Shown: positions 22,363 through 33,460, numbered from the stretch's first letter. The stretch: DNA of 47,794 bases from Thermomucor indicae-seudaticae (GCA_000787465.1 JSYX01000249.1:1-47794), one strand, 5' to 3'. Translations and numbers: made by a program. The notes: generated from the sequence alone by a model not told the origin.

Positions 22363-25058
22363 ATGGATATCCAGGCAAGAGATGCATTAGGAAAACTTGC
22401 GAAAGAAATTACAGAGACGGGAAGTACAACACTGGACGACACAAAGTTAAAGGTGAACGATCGTTGGCATTCTGTGTCCATTCAATCAACATGCTGACGA
22501 TCCAATAAAGGCGATCAAAAAGATCTGTAAACAGTCGGATTCCAATGTAGAAGCAGCATTTCATTTCTGGTTTGCTCAATTAAAGAAAGAACATGCCCAG
22601 GTAAAGGCACGCATCAATGGTGTCAGGTCACGCAGACTTTTAACGTTCTTCTTGCCAAAGTAGATTCGGTACTCTTGCATACAGCTCGCCGAACATCTCG
22701 TGCAACGGTCTCATCGATTCCGGACCTTGTTAGCCGACGAGTTCCCACTCTTTGTTACGCTCACCGTCGGCATTCACCAAACGAGACTGCCACCACCGGC
22801 TGACGTGGCCGCCAAGTTGAGAGAGTATGCGCTTGCGCTGGTCAAAGATTGGTACGTCAAGTTTGGCGAAAAGTATCGGCCGTTTGCCCTTGGATTTGAT
22901 TATCTCAAGCACAACGGGTTCATGGATGAATATGGACGACAGAGTCTGAATGCGATTCATGCCCATGATCGACAGGGAGCCGAACGTCAAGTAAGTAAGG
23001 CACGCTTTGCCATTCATTTGATCTTACGCGAAAGTAGGCTCGGTTGAAGGCTATTCATGAACGCCGCTTTCAGCAAATTAAATCGGAAGTGCAAGAACAC
23101 TTGGACTTGATCAAAGAAAACCTTTTGAGCATGGTAATACTGGACGGTGCCGCTAAAGAGATCTTGTGCTGACATAATAATGGAACACAAAGCAAGGATG
23201 TTTTGAAATTCTTGTCCCAAAAAATGAAGAGACATCCATCGATTTTGACGCATTGATCAAAGGCGATATTAACGCAACGAGGTCGGGCACCGCCAATGGC
23301 ATGAGTTACAAGGAGGTAAAGAAAAGAGATTATTGCACTATATATACCAAAGAGATTGATTGACCTGGTTGTAGAGCATCATGTCACATGGTCTAGCATC
23401 GAATCGGTACAGGATTACTATTGACCTGTCAGAGAATCCAATAGCAGATCAGGTTCATGAGTCCGAAGAAAACAAAGTCGTCTACGAAGCATTGCGTGAA
23501 CGGCTAAAGTTATTGCAAACGAAGCACAAAAAGCAACTGGACGATTGGATCGACAGTATAAGTCGTATTACCTGCGAGGTATGTTTGGATGTATCTTTGA
23601 CCAATCCAGGCATGATCCTTATAATACGTTCTTAGGACAAAAAAGGGCAGGAAGCGCTGCTCAAGCAGCTGATTGACGTCAAGAATGATATGGCAGATGC
23701 AATCCGAAAATCAGAACTGCTAAATATCCACATCTCTGACGAGAAAAAGGAGGCCCAAAAGGAGAATGAAGAAGAGGAAGACGATGATGAATACCTTGAG
23801 GAGTTATTTGAAGAAGTTGAAGTACCTCAAGGGGAGTCTTCCAAGTCTGCTGCGAAGAAGCGACCTGAGCCACAAGAAGTAGGATCAGCAACCATACCTA
23901 GTAGCAAGTTGCCTCCCGCACAGCGAATTTTTCCTTTGGCTTATGAGCCCGGCATGGAGGAAGATGTAACTTATAATCGCGCACGGGTGTTTCCGCAGCC
24001 TGCACGATCAAACGATGTTCAAAGTTTAGATGAAGATGACTCAAAAGTGTAAGATACACCGGTTGTGTAAAATGTAGAGAGTATGATGCTGATAGAATTG
24101 CTAGTTCTGGTAAAGGAAAGCAACGAGCAGACTTGTCCAGGGAAGGTAAATAGACTCTGTAGTGATAAACAAATGCGAACACTGCTCATATTTTTTGCTT
24201 CCAGAGTTGTTGAAAAGGGCTCCCGTTGTTGAAGTACGTACCATAAGCTGTTAGTAAAGGAGACTGTCTGTATTAATCGTTGTAGTGGGGAGATGATTTG
24301 TATTACTGGGACAAGAACTCTGTTCAGTTCAATACCAGTGGTATAGGTATGTCACTTGTTTACAGGATCAAGCTATATTTGATATCTCACAAATAGATAG
24401 AACGCACCCATAGATTTATGGGAGTAGGAGAAGGGACAAATGAAATGCCTCCTCATCTGCTGGAACAGTTAAGGAAGCGAGCCATGTATTACAAGTCGCA
24501 GATGCCATCGAACCTAAAGGTAATTTAAAAGTTGTATGGTTAATATCCCAGAGTTGCCTTGCTGACGCACAAGTATAACAGGCGTGTCGAGCACCTTTAA
24601 AGAATGGCACGTTATGTCCGAGGCGTGACTTGGTGATTTGCCCATTTCATGGCAAGATCATTCCACGTGACGAGCTCGGCCGACCAGTCAATCCTGCAGA
24701 TGAAAAAGCAGAGGAAAAGAGTTCACCGGCAGTGGCATCCTCTTCTGGCGGCGGTGTAGCTAGTGCAGCTACTACGGAACCGTCATCTTCATCATCATCA
24801 ACAGAGCTGTGGCAGGAAATTGAAGGCGATGTTATGCAACAAGTTGGCCAAGAACGGATAGATACATCAAAGAAGCGGAGGCGCAAAAAAGCAGAAAAAC
24901 CTCAATCTAACCTTGTTGACTTGCGCAAAAATAAGGAAAACAGTTATGCGCGCTTGGAAAAGAAGCTGGAGAATCCGGCAGTGAAGCGTATGATTGAAGA
25001 AGCTGCTGACTATGAGCGACAGATGAAGTCTAGAGATAGAAATGCCAATATCTGGTAA
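22363..25058 (+). CDS. UVSSA: UV-stimulated scaffold protein A (transcription-coupled repair)
   Basis: UVSSA works with CSA/CSB to bring TFIIH to stalled RNA polymerase II. Twelve exons: 22363-22452, 22511-22600, 22664-22990, 23038-23133, 23193-23315, 23375-23578, 23636-24048, 24096-24145, 24205-24233, 24286-24346, 24401-24519 and 24582-25058, giving 692 residues. The N-terminal VHS-like helical domain includes LVQRSHRFRTLLADEFPLF. An acidic linker (ENEEEEDDDEYLEELFEEVE) suits TFIIH p62 binding. Then come WGDDLYYWDK and THRFMGVGEGTNEMPP. The C-terminal zinc finger is Cys536-x9-Cys546-x7-Cys554-x2-His557 (TLCPRRDLVICPFHG). A Ser-rich stretch and a basic segment (KKRRRKKAEK) follow. Exon 9 is only 29 nt. 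All junctions keep frame. A possible AATAAA is at 25175-25180. Typical UVSSA is about 700 residues. Confidence 0.94.
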
Positions 25059-25207
25059 TTTTCATGCAGGACATCTCTTTTATACAGCTGCTCCAAGAAG
25101 CTCCATTTTTAATATCCTCGATACCACTTGCCAAGTAATAACTTTTTCTGTCTTGTGAATAATTACCCATCAAGAATAAAAACCCTTTACGTAATAATAG
25201 CAAAACT

Positions 25208-25905
25208 CTATTCGGTTCTTCTATCCAGCACGCTATGTAACTGTTGAGCAGGTGAGCTTAGTAGGTTGAGCAGTTTCCGAGCTGGTGCTTGTATGACGCC
25301 GAGCAATTCGGCTTGGAGTTGTGGCAGGACCGGAAGCTCAATGACCTTGTTCACATCTTCCTGGGTGAGCAGGGTATTATCAATTTTGCCACCCAGCAGC
25401 AAAAGCTTCTTGTTCTTGGAGACCGCCTGGATGGTCCTTTTCAAGAGGTCCGGATGCTCTGTGTCCTGGGCATTAGTGTGCAGCACGCAAACGGGGCCGG
25501 CGGCGACGAGGGGCGCCAAGTTGGAGTATTTGGTGTTGCGCAGGACGGCTCCAAAGATACCGGACCGGATCACGGTCAGCCTGGGGGTCGCCTTCTGATC
25601 AGATGGTACGAGCTGCGCAAGGTCCTGACGTAGCTGGGTGAATTCCTGAACCGTCAAGTTGTTGTGCTGAAATATAAACATGACGCGGTCATGGTTGATG
25701 ATGGATTCGTATTGCTGGTGGAGAAACGTGCGTCGCGGTGGGTGGACGGCGCCCTTTTTCTTATTCTTGCTCGTCGTCGTCGTCGCCGCTTCGCTGGCGT
25801 CTTTCTTGTGTTAAAACAACCTCTTTGCCAGTCCTATGAGCGAATTCAGACTTACAATGTCGAACGTGGGTCCGTGGTACTACTACTACCCGTGAAAGGG
25901 CGCAT
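25208..25905 (-). CDS. MRPL10/MRPL11-like: Mitochondrial large-subunit ribosomal protein bL10m
   Basis: bL10m forms the stalk base of the mitochondrial 50S-like subunit. Two exons (25856-25905, 25208-25793) encode 211 residues. The N-terminus is Ser/Thr/Arg-rich (MRPFTGSSSTTDPRST) and fits a mitochondrial targeting peptide. The core has VMFIFQHNNLTVQEFTQLRQ, RLTVIRSGIFGAVLRNTKY, KLLLLGGKIDNTLLTQEDV and LLGVIQAPARKLLNLLSSP, matching L10 beta-alpha elements. The usual C-terminal helix that binds L7/L12 is short. The splice acceptor used (CCAG at 25794) is chosen over a nearer AAG because only it keeps the frame. The UVSSA stop is 149 bp away on the other strand. Confidence 0.88.
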
Positions 25906-26801
25906 GCAGCTAATGGAGCGGCATGTTAAGACCTGTGAACCAATAACAAAACAAGAACCCAATTTACCAGTTCGTAATGACATCTCGTCTTATGTTACTC
26001 CACTGTCGCCGAAAGTCCTCCACTGCAATGTCAGGGTCGGAACCAAGCCACCCTTCGACTCCGTCATTTCATGCCAGAAATTACAAGTAGAGAGATCAAT
26101 GGGGCTTCCCGTATATATTGAGTGCTCATATATCCAATGTTGGATGTTGAAGAAAACCGGCGCTACTTATAAACCAAATGCTGGCTCAAGACACGCATAT
26201 ATCTGCGATTAGAGTCGCCAACAGCTCAATAATCGTTTGGAGCTTTCTACCGCCTATCTTTTGCTAACATGTCCAGTGTTCCCATTTGCCTTGGAGACTA
26301 TCATAGGTTTGATGAGCGCGTGCAACAACTAATAGTCTATCCTTTGGGCGATCAAGGCACGGACCCTGGTGACAGTATCAGCTATCGACAAAGTCCGAAC
26401 TGATGTGCAGATTTCTGCTCTGTTTCTGGCAACGGATTCTCTGATATATGGCGAGGGCCAAGACACCCCAAAACTGTGATATAATATACGTTTTCGAGCT
26501 ACCCATAGATGGTCTAAACCGAACTGTACCACGGTCACAACCATGGATGAAAATCTCTGATTCCAACGACATGGTCTTGCTAAAGTTTCAATCACTTTGA
26601 TGACATTTTATAAATGAGCCAAAACCTGTTCGATGCTTTACATAATTTTTTTTGGTATCGGATGCATGCACCGAGAAACGAAGCTCTGAACTGGTAAATC
26701 CCGAAAAGGAAACGCTCGTTTCCCGAGTTACAACTCAGCGCCGATCCCAAGAAAAGCAGTGAACTTTTTTTAGGTACCTCTCTCTATCTCTCCACCTCAT
26801 C
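25906..26801. other. Divergent intergenic region before the GDP-fucose transporter
   Basis: This ~0.9 kb spacer separates start codons at 25905 (minus) and 26802 (plus). It includes a possible retroelement fragment at 26329-26595 and a CT-rich tract (CTCTCTCTATCTCTCC, about 26778-26793) just before the transporter ATG. Nothing else is recognised. Confidence 0.4.
26329..26595 (-). pseudogene. Possible C-terminal fragment of a non-LTR retrotransposon ORF2
   Basis: The minus-strand frame reads VQFGLDHLWVARKRILYHSF and ends with TRVRALIAQRID. The pattern of aromatic and basic residues (LWxxRxR) resembles the tail region after the reverse transcriptase of LINE-type ORF2 proteins. No reverse transcriptase motif is present nearby, so if real it is a truncated relic. 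Evidence is weak and composition-based. Confidence 0.25.
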
Positions 26802-28219
26802 ATGGCTTCCAAACATGAAGAAATCACAATGTCTCGTATAGATAGGGAGGAGCCTCCCCACCTTCCGAACCCAGCCACGCAAAGCCGTTCTTCTGGCGAA
26901 AAGAACCATCCGCTTCCGCTTATCGTCGCCGTTGTCACCTTTTACTTTGTCATCTCGCTCTCCGTGGTCTTTCTGAACAAGATCATCTTTAGCGGGTCTG
27001 AATTTCCGTATGCCCTGTTTGTTACCTGGTATCAAATGATTGTGGCCCTGGTTCTTTTACTGGTTTGGGCGCACCTTGGAAAAACGTGAGTCTCTCCTTC
27101 TGTCGACACCTATGGAGCTTTTTACCTGACTCTGGGTTCTAGGAACAAGCTGTTCAGTATCATTCCTCCGTACGAATTCGATCTGAATGTCGCCAAGCGC
27201 GTGGCGCCCTTGACGATTGTCTATGTACTGATGTTGGCCCTGAACAACCTTTGCTTGAAATACGTTGAAGTGACGTTCTATCAGGTAAACAAAAAAACCA
27301 CACGGAGCTGCTGCTCAGGGCGTAGTGAGTGGGTTGCTGAAGGTGGTCTAGGTGGCACGCTCTCTGTCGATCAACTTTACTATTCTCTTTACGTACCTGA
27401 TTCTCGGCAAAACGACGTCGGCTCCGGCTCTGGTTGCTTGTGTTATTGTATTTTTGGGCTTCGCCATTGGATCGTACGGAGAAATCAACTTTTCGTGGGC
27501 GGGTATCTTTTACGGTGTCGGCTCATCGGCCTTTGTCGCGTTGTACGGTATCTACGTGCAAAAGACCTTGCCCGTCGTGGACAACAACCAATGGTAAGCG
27601 CGCATATCAGTTACTTGGGATGATACGGTCACTTTCTAAAGTGGGGATATATATATACAGGAAATTGCTCCACTATAATACCACGCTTGCCATCATCTTC
27701 CTGTTTCCCTTTGTACTCTTTTCTGGCGAACTATCTGATATCCTAACAACATCCGAAGCAATTTATGATATGGGTTTCTGGGTATTGATGGTAAGGAAGG
27801 CGCTCTGCCAAGGGGAAAGAATTAGAATTTAATGGTCCCCGCATGTAGACGGTGACTGGTATCACCGGGTTCGGTATCAATATTGCCATGTTCCTTCAAG
27901 TCAAATATACTTCGGCACTGACAAACACGATTTGCGGTACTGCCAAGGTAACAAAAAAGGAGAGCACACGTGATTTAAAGCTGCCGTTTGTTCTAATAAC
28001 TGCTGTGCCATCCAAAGGCTTGCGTGCAAACAATTTTAGCCGCCATGATCTTTAGAAATCCTATTTCCGACTTGGTGAGTTTCAGATATTGTAAAACAGA
28101 GGAGAGAGAAATCGGCGCTGATGGACCGTTTCTTGCAGAATGCATTGGGTATTCTACTTGCGTTATTTGGCTCTGGTTACTATGGCTATGTCCGGTACAA
28201 GGAGCGGCAGGGGAGATAA
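26802..28219 (+). CDS. SLC35C1-like: GDP-fucose transporter (SLC35C1-type nucleotide-sugar transporter)
   Basis: This Golgi membrane antiporter of the drug/metabolite transporter superfamily exchanges GDP-fucose (or GDP-mannose-like sugars) for GMP. Seven exons: 26802-27085, 27143-27284, 27352-27593, 27661-27790, 27849-27947, 28018-28074 and 28139-28219, giving 344 residues. Landmarks: ISLSVVFLNKIIFSG, FPYALFVTWYQMIVALVLLL, LNNLCLKYVEVTFYQVARSL, INFTILFTYLILGKTTS, FLGFAIGSYGEINFSWAGIF, ALYGIYVQKTLPVVDNNQW, INIAMFLQVKYTSALTNTIC and GTAKACVQTILAAMIFRNPI. These match the GDP-fucose transporter family better than GDP-mannose Vrg4, which has a GALNK motif that I do not see. About ten membrane helices are apparent. 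The C-terminus is basic and cytosolic (YVRYKERQGR). Confidence 0.9.
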
Positions 28220-28690
28220 TCGCTACTCCCAGTTCCATTATAGATTCCTTTTATCAGCTCGAAAGCATGTATTGTGTAGATAACTCTCCATTTGAAATGA
28301 AATGTTCTAGTGCATACCAGACAACGATATCAAATGTATGTGACGACCCTGTTACGAGAGCCAAAAACGCCATGACGGCATCTTTTCTCCTATACACAGA
28401 GTAAAGGTCGATGTGCTTGCTGCAAATTTGCCTTCGGACATCAAAAAGAGGCGCTGGTCAGTAACATGCTCTGCGACATACGTAAGCTTTTCACTCTTCC
28501 TTCTTTGTCAAATTCCAACAGTCATTAGCGATCTCGGTTAGAGGCATAACGGAGACGGACGGCACGCGTATGCACGTGTTCAAAAGCTTCGTCTGGGTAC
28601 AAGAGAAGCATTATCGAAGCTTTTGCACCGGTTTTCTGTGAGTTGCACGGACTACAGCTGGGACACGCAAGCTGCCTTTTACCGAATCGC
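28220..28690. other. Intergenic, 3' of the transporter
   Basis: No gene is supported. Open frames overlap the last exon of the transporter in other frames or are short. From about 28690 on, coding-like debris begins. Confidence 0.4.
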
Positions 28691-29580
28691 CTTGCGCTTA
28701 CTTTGGCTTCGTCAATTGTGTTCAAGCTCGTTCTGATGCCCTCAAAAACGTCTTCTCGGTCTTATGGTATGTTGCATCCAAAGTAGATTCCGAACACAGA
28801 AAGCAGCTGATCGCTCAGATGGAGAGCAATCGACCGATGAAAGACGCACATGCAACATCGGCTTCGGTTCGTTCTGGCAGTGTGACCCAGAATATAATGA
28901 GCCTAGCGCCGCACAGACGCGTGCTGACGTTGCTGGAAGCGGATTGAATTAAAGAAAGACGCGTCAGATATGCTGCTTCCCGCGATGTCCGCCGCCAGTT
29001 TTGCACCCGAGCTTCGATCGACTTGGAGTTGACATAACGGCCTCCACCTCGGAAAGCTCATGCTTCTTCCGGCGTTGCACACCTTGCTTTTGCCCTTTCC
29101 GATTTTCTATGATCAGGATAGGGCGTCAAGCTCGCTCGGGCTGATCCTTCTCCTTGGTTGGCGCCGCGGACCGTGGCCACAAACCAGACCCGGATCGCCA
29201 TTACATTCGGTGCGCAAGCTACAGCTTCCCTTCGGCGCACCTTCCAGAAGCGCACGCCGCCCAACTTCCAGGGTATGGTACACATGCCGGCGTCAGAGGA
29301 GTATCGATGTACCGTCGAGGAGGGAAAGACGTCGGGCGAAACGACGGATGTTCTTATGGCGGGCAGTCTTGCAGACACGAAGCATATGCCACCGCCTTCC
29401 TGACGTTTTGCATGTGCGCTTTCTCAACAAAGCAGTTCCAGTCAATGACATGCGTTCGCGAATCGCAGCAACTGCTGCAGGATGGTCATGTAGACAATCC
29501 CAAGAAGCTCGTCGCGTTCCCTGACGATGAGCATCAATGCTTTGGTGGATAATACGCCATTTGCTGAAACTCTTCAAGAC
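28690..29580 (+). pseudogene. Coding-like debris, possibly a second TnpB/Fanzor-type relic
   Basis: Plus-strand stretches have protein-like composition but are broken by frame changes. One reads LPFTESPCAYFGFVNCVQAR, then MESNRPMKDAHATSASVRSG and APHRRVLTLLEAD before a stop near 28948. Further on, RIAITFGAQATASLRRTFQK and HMPASEEYRCTVEE (about 29191-29322) loosely match the FGxA and EYRTS blocks of TnpB-like proteins. The RuvC-III block was not found. The element type is therefore tentative, and an unrelated decayed gene is possible. Confidence 0.3.
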
Positions 29581-29748
29581 TTGGTGCTCTATGCCTGAAG
29601 AACACGGTATGACAGATACCCCTATCTACGGGATAGCATGCCGTAAGTTTCCACATTTTTTATAAGTTCCATACCATTGTGAACTTACACATTCCTATAG
29701 TCTTGATCCCGTATCTGAAGAAACGGTACCACAAGCATAACAATTGCG

Positions 29749-30298
29749 GTGTCGTCCAAGAAGACATCCTTAGCTGATAAATATGAGCAGTTTCTCTCTT
29801 TTATTTGTCAATATTTGCACGTTATCTTGGACGTTTACGAGAAGCTGTTACCAAAGTTTCGTTTCCTGCATTATATGCGCGGACAAAGAGCCACCATTGA
29901 AATGGTAAATACCCTAGCGGATAGTGGTCGTAAATACCATAGTAGACGAAGACGAAGACGCAGACGAAATAAAAAAGACTGCAAGAAATTGGACAAGGAC
30001 GAAAAAGAAGAAAAGTAGAACCTCTGCTTTTATACTGTACAGTCAAGCTCAAATGGGAGCATCGACAGAACAGCGCAGCGCCCCATTACGAGCATCCAGT
30101 CGGCATCTATCTAACTTTGTATTCATCACCAAGATAAGATTTCAAAGTTACCGGACGATGTATTGGGCATTCAAAACCGGCGGCAAATGCACACGTGATG
30201 AAAACCTCGAGACAGACGTTTTTGCTTGGGTCCGCTGCGGTAACGGCAACTTTATGATGGGGCGGATTTTCCTCCCGAGCCGTAATCCACTTGACTAG
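29749..30298 (+). pseudogene. TnpB/Fanzor-like nuclease relic, RuvC-II to zinc-finger region
   Basis: Two frames, joined across an Arg/Lys-rich low-complexity stretch at about 29940-30015, carry TnpB-like blocks in the right order. First FRFLHYMRGQRATIEMVNTL with SGRKY (about 29859-29938), which resembles the segment before the RuvC core. Then YSQAQMGASTEQRSAPLRAS with RHLSNFVFITKI and SYRT (about 30032-30155), resembling the G-[DN]-A...STM-G...AP...R-L...EYRTS pattern. Last CGNGNFMMGRIFLPSRN (about 30237-30287), a decayed CxxC...W-x-RDxxASRN signature. Several key residues are lost (Asp to Ile in GRIFL, EFRTS to QSYRT), so it is inactive. Confidence 0.5.
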
Positions 30299-30551
30299 GA
30301 GGCAGCATATCTTCATAAACAATTGAATATGGACGCAATATATCATTGGCCCTATCTCTTGCTTGAAGGACAAAGGTCCCATAAGAATATGTTGTACTCA
30401 TGGCTGTATAGCGAGCTCAAGCTGAACGCAGGCTGTAGTCGCGCGAGCAACGCTCTCGCGTGAGCAGTGTTGACATGGAGCAAAGTGAGCACGTTTTGTG
30501 AATTGATCAATAAAAACGCGTGACGAAAACGACGGATCGAAAACCGGGACC

Positions 30552-30901
30552 ATGGAAAAGAAACTTGAGAATCTCTTTTGCGATTTAAGGGGCGATGTTT
30601 ATCAATTCTATATTCCTGATTCCTTTCATCAGCAAATTGTAACCAAATTACTCCTTCAAGCAGTCTTTCGCAGAAGGTAAAGCTCTCCTTCCCTTTACTT
30701 TTCCTCTTAAGAACTACGCATGCACGAGACCAGCCCCATCCGGCTGCTTTATTTGGGTGGCACGCCTTGTGTGCAGAAAAGTTGACAAGTTACTATAAAC
30801 GGAGAACCGCAACCCCTATGCTAACCTTAAATCTTCATTGTCGCACGATCGTCCATGCTGACTATGATCCATCTGAGAACTTGCGGTTGTCATTTGGCTA
30901 A
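30552..30901 (+). CDS. Small hypothetical protein, two possible exons
   Basis: An ATG at 30552 opens a frame (MEKKLENLFCDLRGDVYQFY then IPDSFHQQIVTKLLLQAVFR). It stops at once unless a 35-nt intron (30677-30711, GTAAAG...TTAAG) is removed. Spliced, it continues with RDQPHPAALFGWHALCAEKL and HCRTIVHADYDPSENLRLSF to a stop at 30901, 104 residues in all. Composition is protein-like, but the intron would be unusually short and no family is recognised. It lies amid transposon debris and may itself be a fragment. Confidence 0.3.
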
Positions 30902-32640
30902 CATCTCTGGCGTCACAATCGATGACTAACCTCTGCATGTCTTCGATTCCCCTGGAGACTTGGCTGGGATCCATGACGTTTTTGCACTATGACCGGGTCC
31001 GTCCAGCTACCAACCTGACGTCAGCGGAAGTCTAATTGATCCTCATGCATTTTGATGATGCTCTCGCACATTGAAGAGAGCTAGATCTCCATCGTTGATC
31101 TCTATGGCAACATATTGTCCCTGAATTGTACTTGACAGCCGGTATTGTTCTACACCAGATGAGCAAGACGCCACCAGCTATTTGTTACTGTTCATTCGTC
31201 TTTCATAGCAGGCCATGCACAGACCAGCAAAGACAACGTGGCGTAAATGTGGTCTTTCCAACTCAATTGGAGCGTACTTCTCTTACATTGCACGCCCCAA
31301 GCGCTGGATTTACACGTCATCATCCGCAAGCATCTTGAAGCGGCCGCTTTCATTGCGTATCATATGAAGACGGGTGCTTGGCGACGTTTGTCTTGGTGTC
31401 ATCAAACGGTCCGTTGCCTGGAGGCTTCCAAACAGGCTACTGTCCGTCTTTGGGAATCTCTTGAACCGGCTGTCTTTATTCAACGCACAATTATCGTACT
31501 GCTTGTAGTTTGTGCCCGCGCCTGGAAGCGCTGAACGGCGTTGCCAAAAACAGGATACAGCTTCTTTTTTCAATTGATCTACCTAATGTTGCAAACGGCA
31601 TTACTGCTTATCAAAACGTGAAAAACAAGGAAGAAATGTGTTCAACGTAATATCGACCTTGTTCACGCTTTCTAATAGAGCTTGTTTTGGGCAATTGCAG
31701 TCTAACAATTCGTCTGCACTTGCTAAACTAGGCAAAAGCAGTGTGTCGCCATAGCCCTTAGAGTTCTGCTCTTGCTTCGCAAGGAAGTCCATTTGTTATT
31801 TCGAGGCAAAATTGGTGGAAATACAAACACAATATGTCATGCACGGTACAATGTATCAATGTACTTTTTCTCCTGCGAAAGACGGAAACACACTGCGTGG
31901 ATGCAGGAGGGTAAATATGCATACACAGGAGAGAATAAGAAAAACACCTCCATTGCAACCATTAGTAACAGCGAGGATAGTCCTTTTCTGGCATTCGGCC
32001 TTTGGTTAAAAGAACGACTTTGAGATGTAGACATTGTCCCACTGTTCTTACTTGCGCGGTGGGTAAACAGAAACAATACGTAAAGAGCCCCATCAAGCTT
32101 GGCACACGCATTGCTTGGCAAGTTCCATGGAAAGAACAAAAACCTTTAACACGCTTCGTATTTTCGACCATGAGTATCCCACATAATATTTTGTTCTTTA
32201 TCTCGTAATTTCTAGAAGCTGTCATGTGTCTGTAGTAATGCTATGAGCATTCTTCAGATAAGCTGAGGTCATGGTACGTTTAGATCCAATTTTCTTTCCT
32301 CGACGCCGTCAGATATCTTAATTTAGTCAATTGGGAAAATGGCTGGGATGTCTGTGCTGGGCTTAATCAAAAAGGATTCTTTTTGCCCTGACTCAACATC
32401 ATGCACTCTTTCTTCCTTGTTCCATGTACATCTGATGTCCTCTTGTTAAAGGTATACGAGCAATCTCTTCTTTGCGTAATTAAAACGCTTTCGACGACGC
32501 GTCCAAGGAACCATCTTGGCCCGTAGACATCATTTGGCATAATCGGATATTTCTCGCGCAAGGTGCATTGTCAGAATATGTATGGGTAAATCAAGACATT
32601 TGACAACTTGTCGGCTTGGGCTGATATGCCACTCTGCTAG
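30902..32640. other. Accessory stretch without recognisable gene
   Basis: Short open frames occur on both strands (for example 31247-31534 plus and 31837-32139 minus) but none has recognised motifs or consistent splice partners. I see no repeats or RNA genes. It is most likely decayed transposon DNA or spacer. Confidence 0.4.
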
Positions 32641-32814
32641 CAGCCCCGAAGGACAATAACATGCCTGTGGGAAACCTTCACCGGCTTCTAATCTTTGTCC
32701 ATTGTGATATTTGCGTGTATGCCTCCTTCAGTGTTAAAAGCCAGCCCGGCATGCCTGCCAGGAATAGCCTGTCTAATCAGTGGTCTGCTTCCAGTCGCTC
32801 CTCTGCCGCCGATC

Positions 32815-33460
32815 CCTGTCTGTTGCGAAGCACTGCTCCGTCTATAATTGCCGCCCTGTCCTCAATCTCTGCTCTCTTCCTGGTCTCTGCTGCCTCCCGG
32901 TCCTATCGCTACTTTGTTTCTGACCTCTGCTCCATGTCATACCGCTACTCTGTCCATAACTGTTCCTCCGTCGCCAATCGCTCTCTGTCACCAAGCTAGG
33001 GCTCTTAATTGGGACGGGTCGTCCCGGGTCCCGTCCCATTTGTCCCGTCCCGTTTATGGCCCGTCCCATTTAATAACCGGGACAACGGGTGTCCCATTTA
33101 ACTGGCCCGACCGGGTCTCGGGTCAGGTTCCTGGCCCGTCCCATTTGCCCCGTCCGACTTAACTCTTGTCCCGTCCCACCCGTCCCATTAAGAGCCCTTC
33201 ACCAAGCATTGCTCTGTTTGGCAATTGCCGTCCTGTTCATGATTTCTGCTCCGTGTCCCATCGCTGCCCTGTCTATAACTGCTCCACTAGCCAATCTCTG
33301 TCTGTTCCGAAGCACTGCTCTGTCTTTCAATTGCCGCCCTGTCCAAAGTCGTTGCTCTGCTCTGCTCCGCTTCTGATTTCTGATTCGTGTCCCATCGCTG
33401 CCCTGTCTGTGGCTGTTCCCCTGTCTCTAATCCATGGTGTGTCTCCAATCATTGGTCTGT
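32815..33460. repeat. Degenerate minisatellite, units of about 105-135 bp
   Basis: Pyrimidine-rich units recur with shared blocks such as GAAGCACTGCTC-GTC (near 32827 and 33309, with a variant at 33203), CTCC-TGTC--A-CGCT--CTGTC-ATAACTG (near 32931 and 33250) and GTCCCATCGCTGCCCTGTCT (near 33255 and 33388). The anchor spacing is 106 bp between 33203 and 33309 and up to ~134 bp for another anchor, so units vary in length. Open frames in the repeats (CPIAALSITAPL, STALSFNCRPV) are probably incidental. A MITE splits the array at 32997-33198. Confidence 0.7.
32997..33198. mobile_element. hAT-like MITE, 202 bp, with terminal inverted repeats
   Basis: The left end reads TAGGGCTCTTAATTGGGACG and the right end, read inward on the other strand, AGGGCTCTTAATGGGACGGG: the same sequence apart from one extra T. 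The interior consists of many GGGACGGG/CCCGTCCC motifs able to fold back. It is flanked by CACCAAGC on both sides (32989-32996 and 33200-33207). Counting the T before each copy gives a 9-bp direct repeat at 32988-32996 and 33199-33207. An 8-bp duplication with TAGGG ends suggests a hAT superfamily element; a 9-bp one would suggest Mutator-like. There is no coding capacity, so it is a non-autonomous element inserted into the minisatellite. Confidence 0.85.

Noticed and set aside
24049..24095. Exon 7 of UVSSA ending at its own stop (SKV-stop)
   Set aside because: A 47-nt intron with GTAAGA donor restores the frame into conserved downstream parts including the zinc finger.
25664..26212. Plus-strand open frame of 182 codons
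   Set aside because: It overlaps the bL10m gene antisense and has no recognisable motif in the remaining part.
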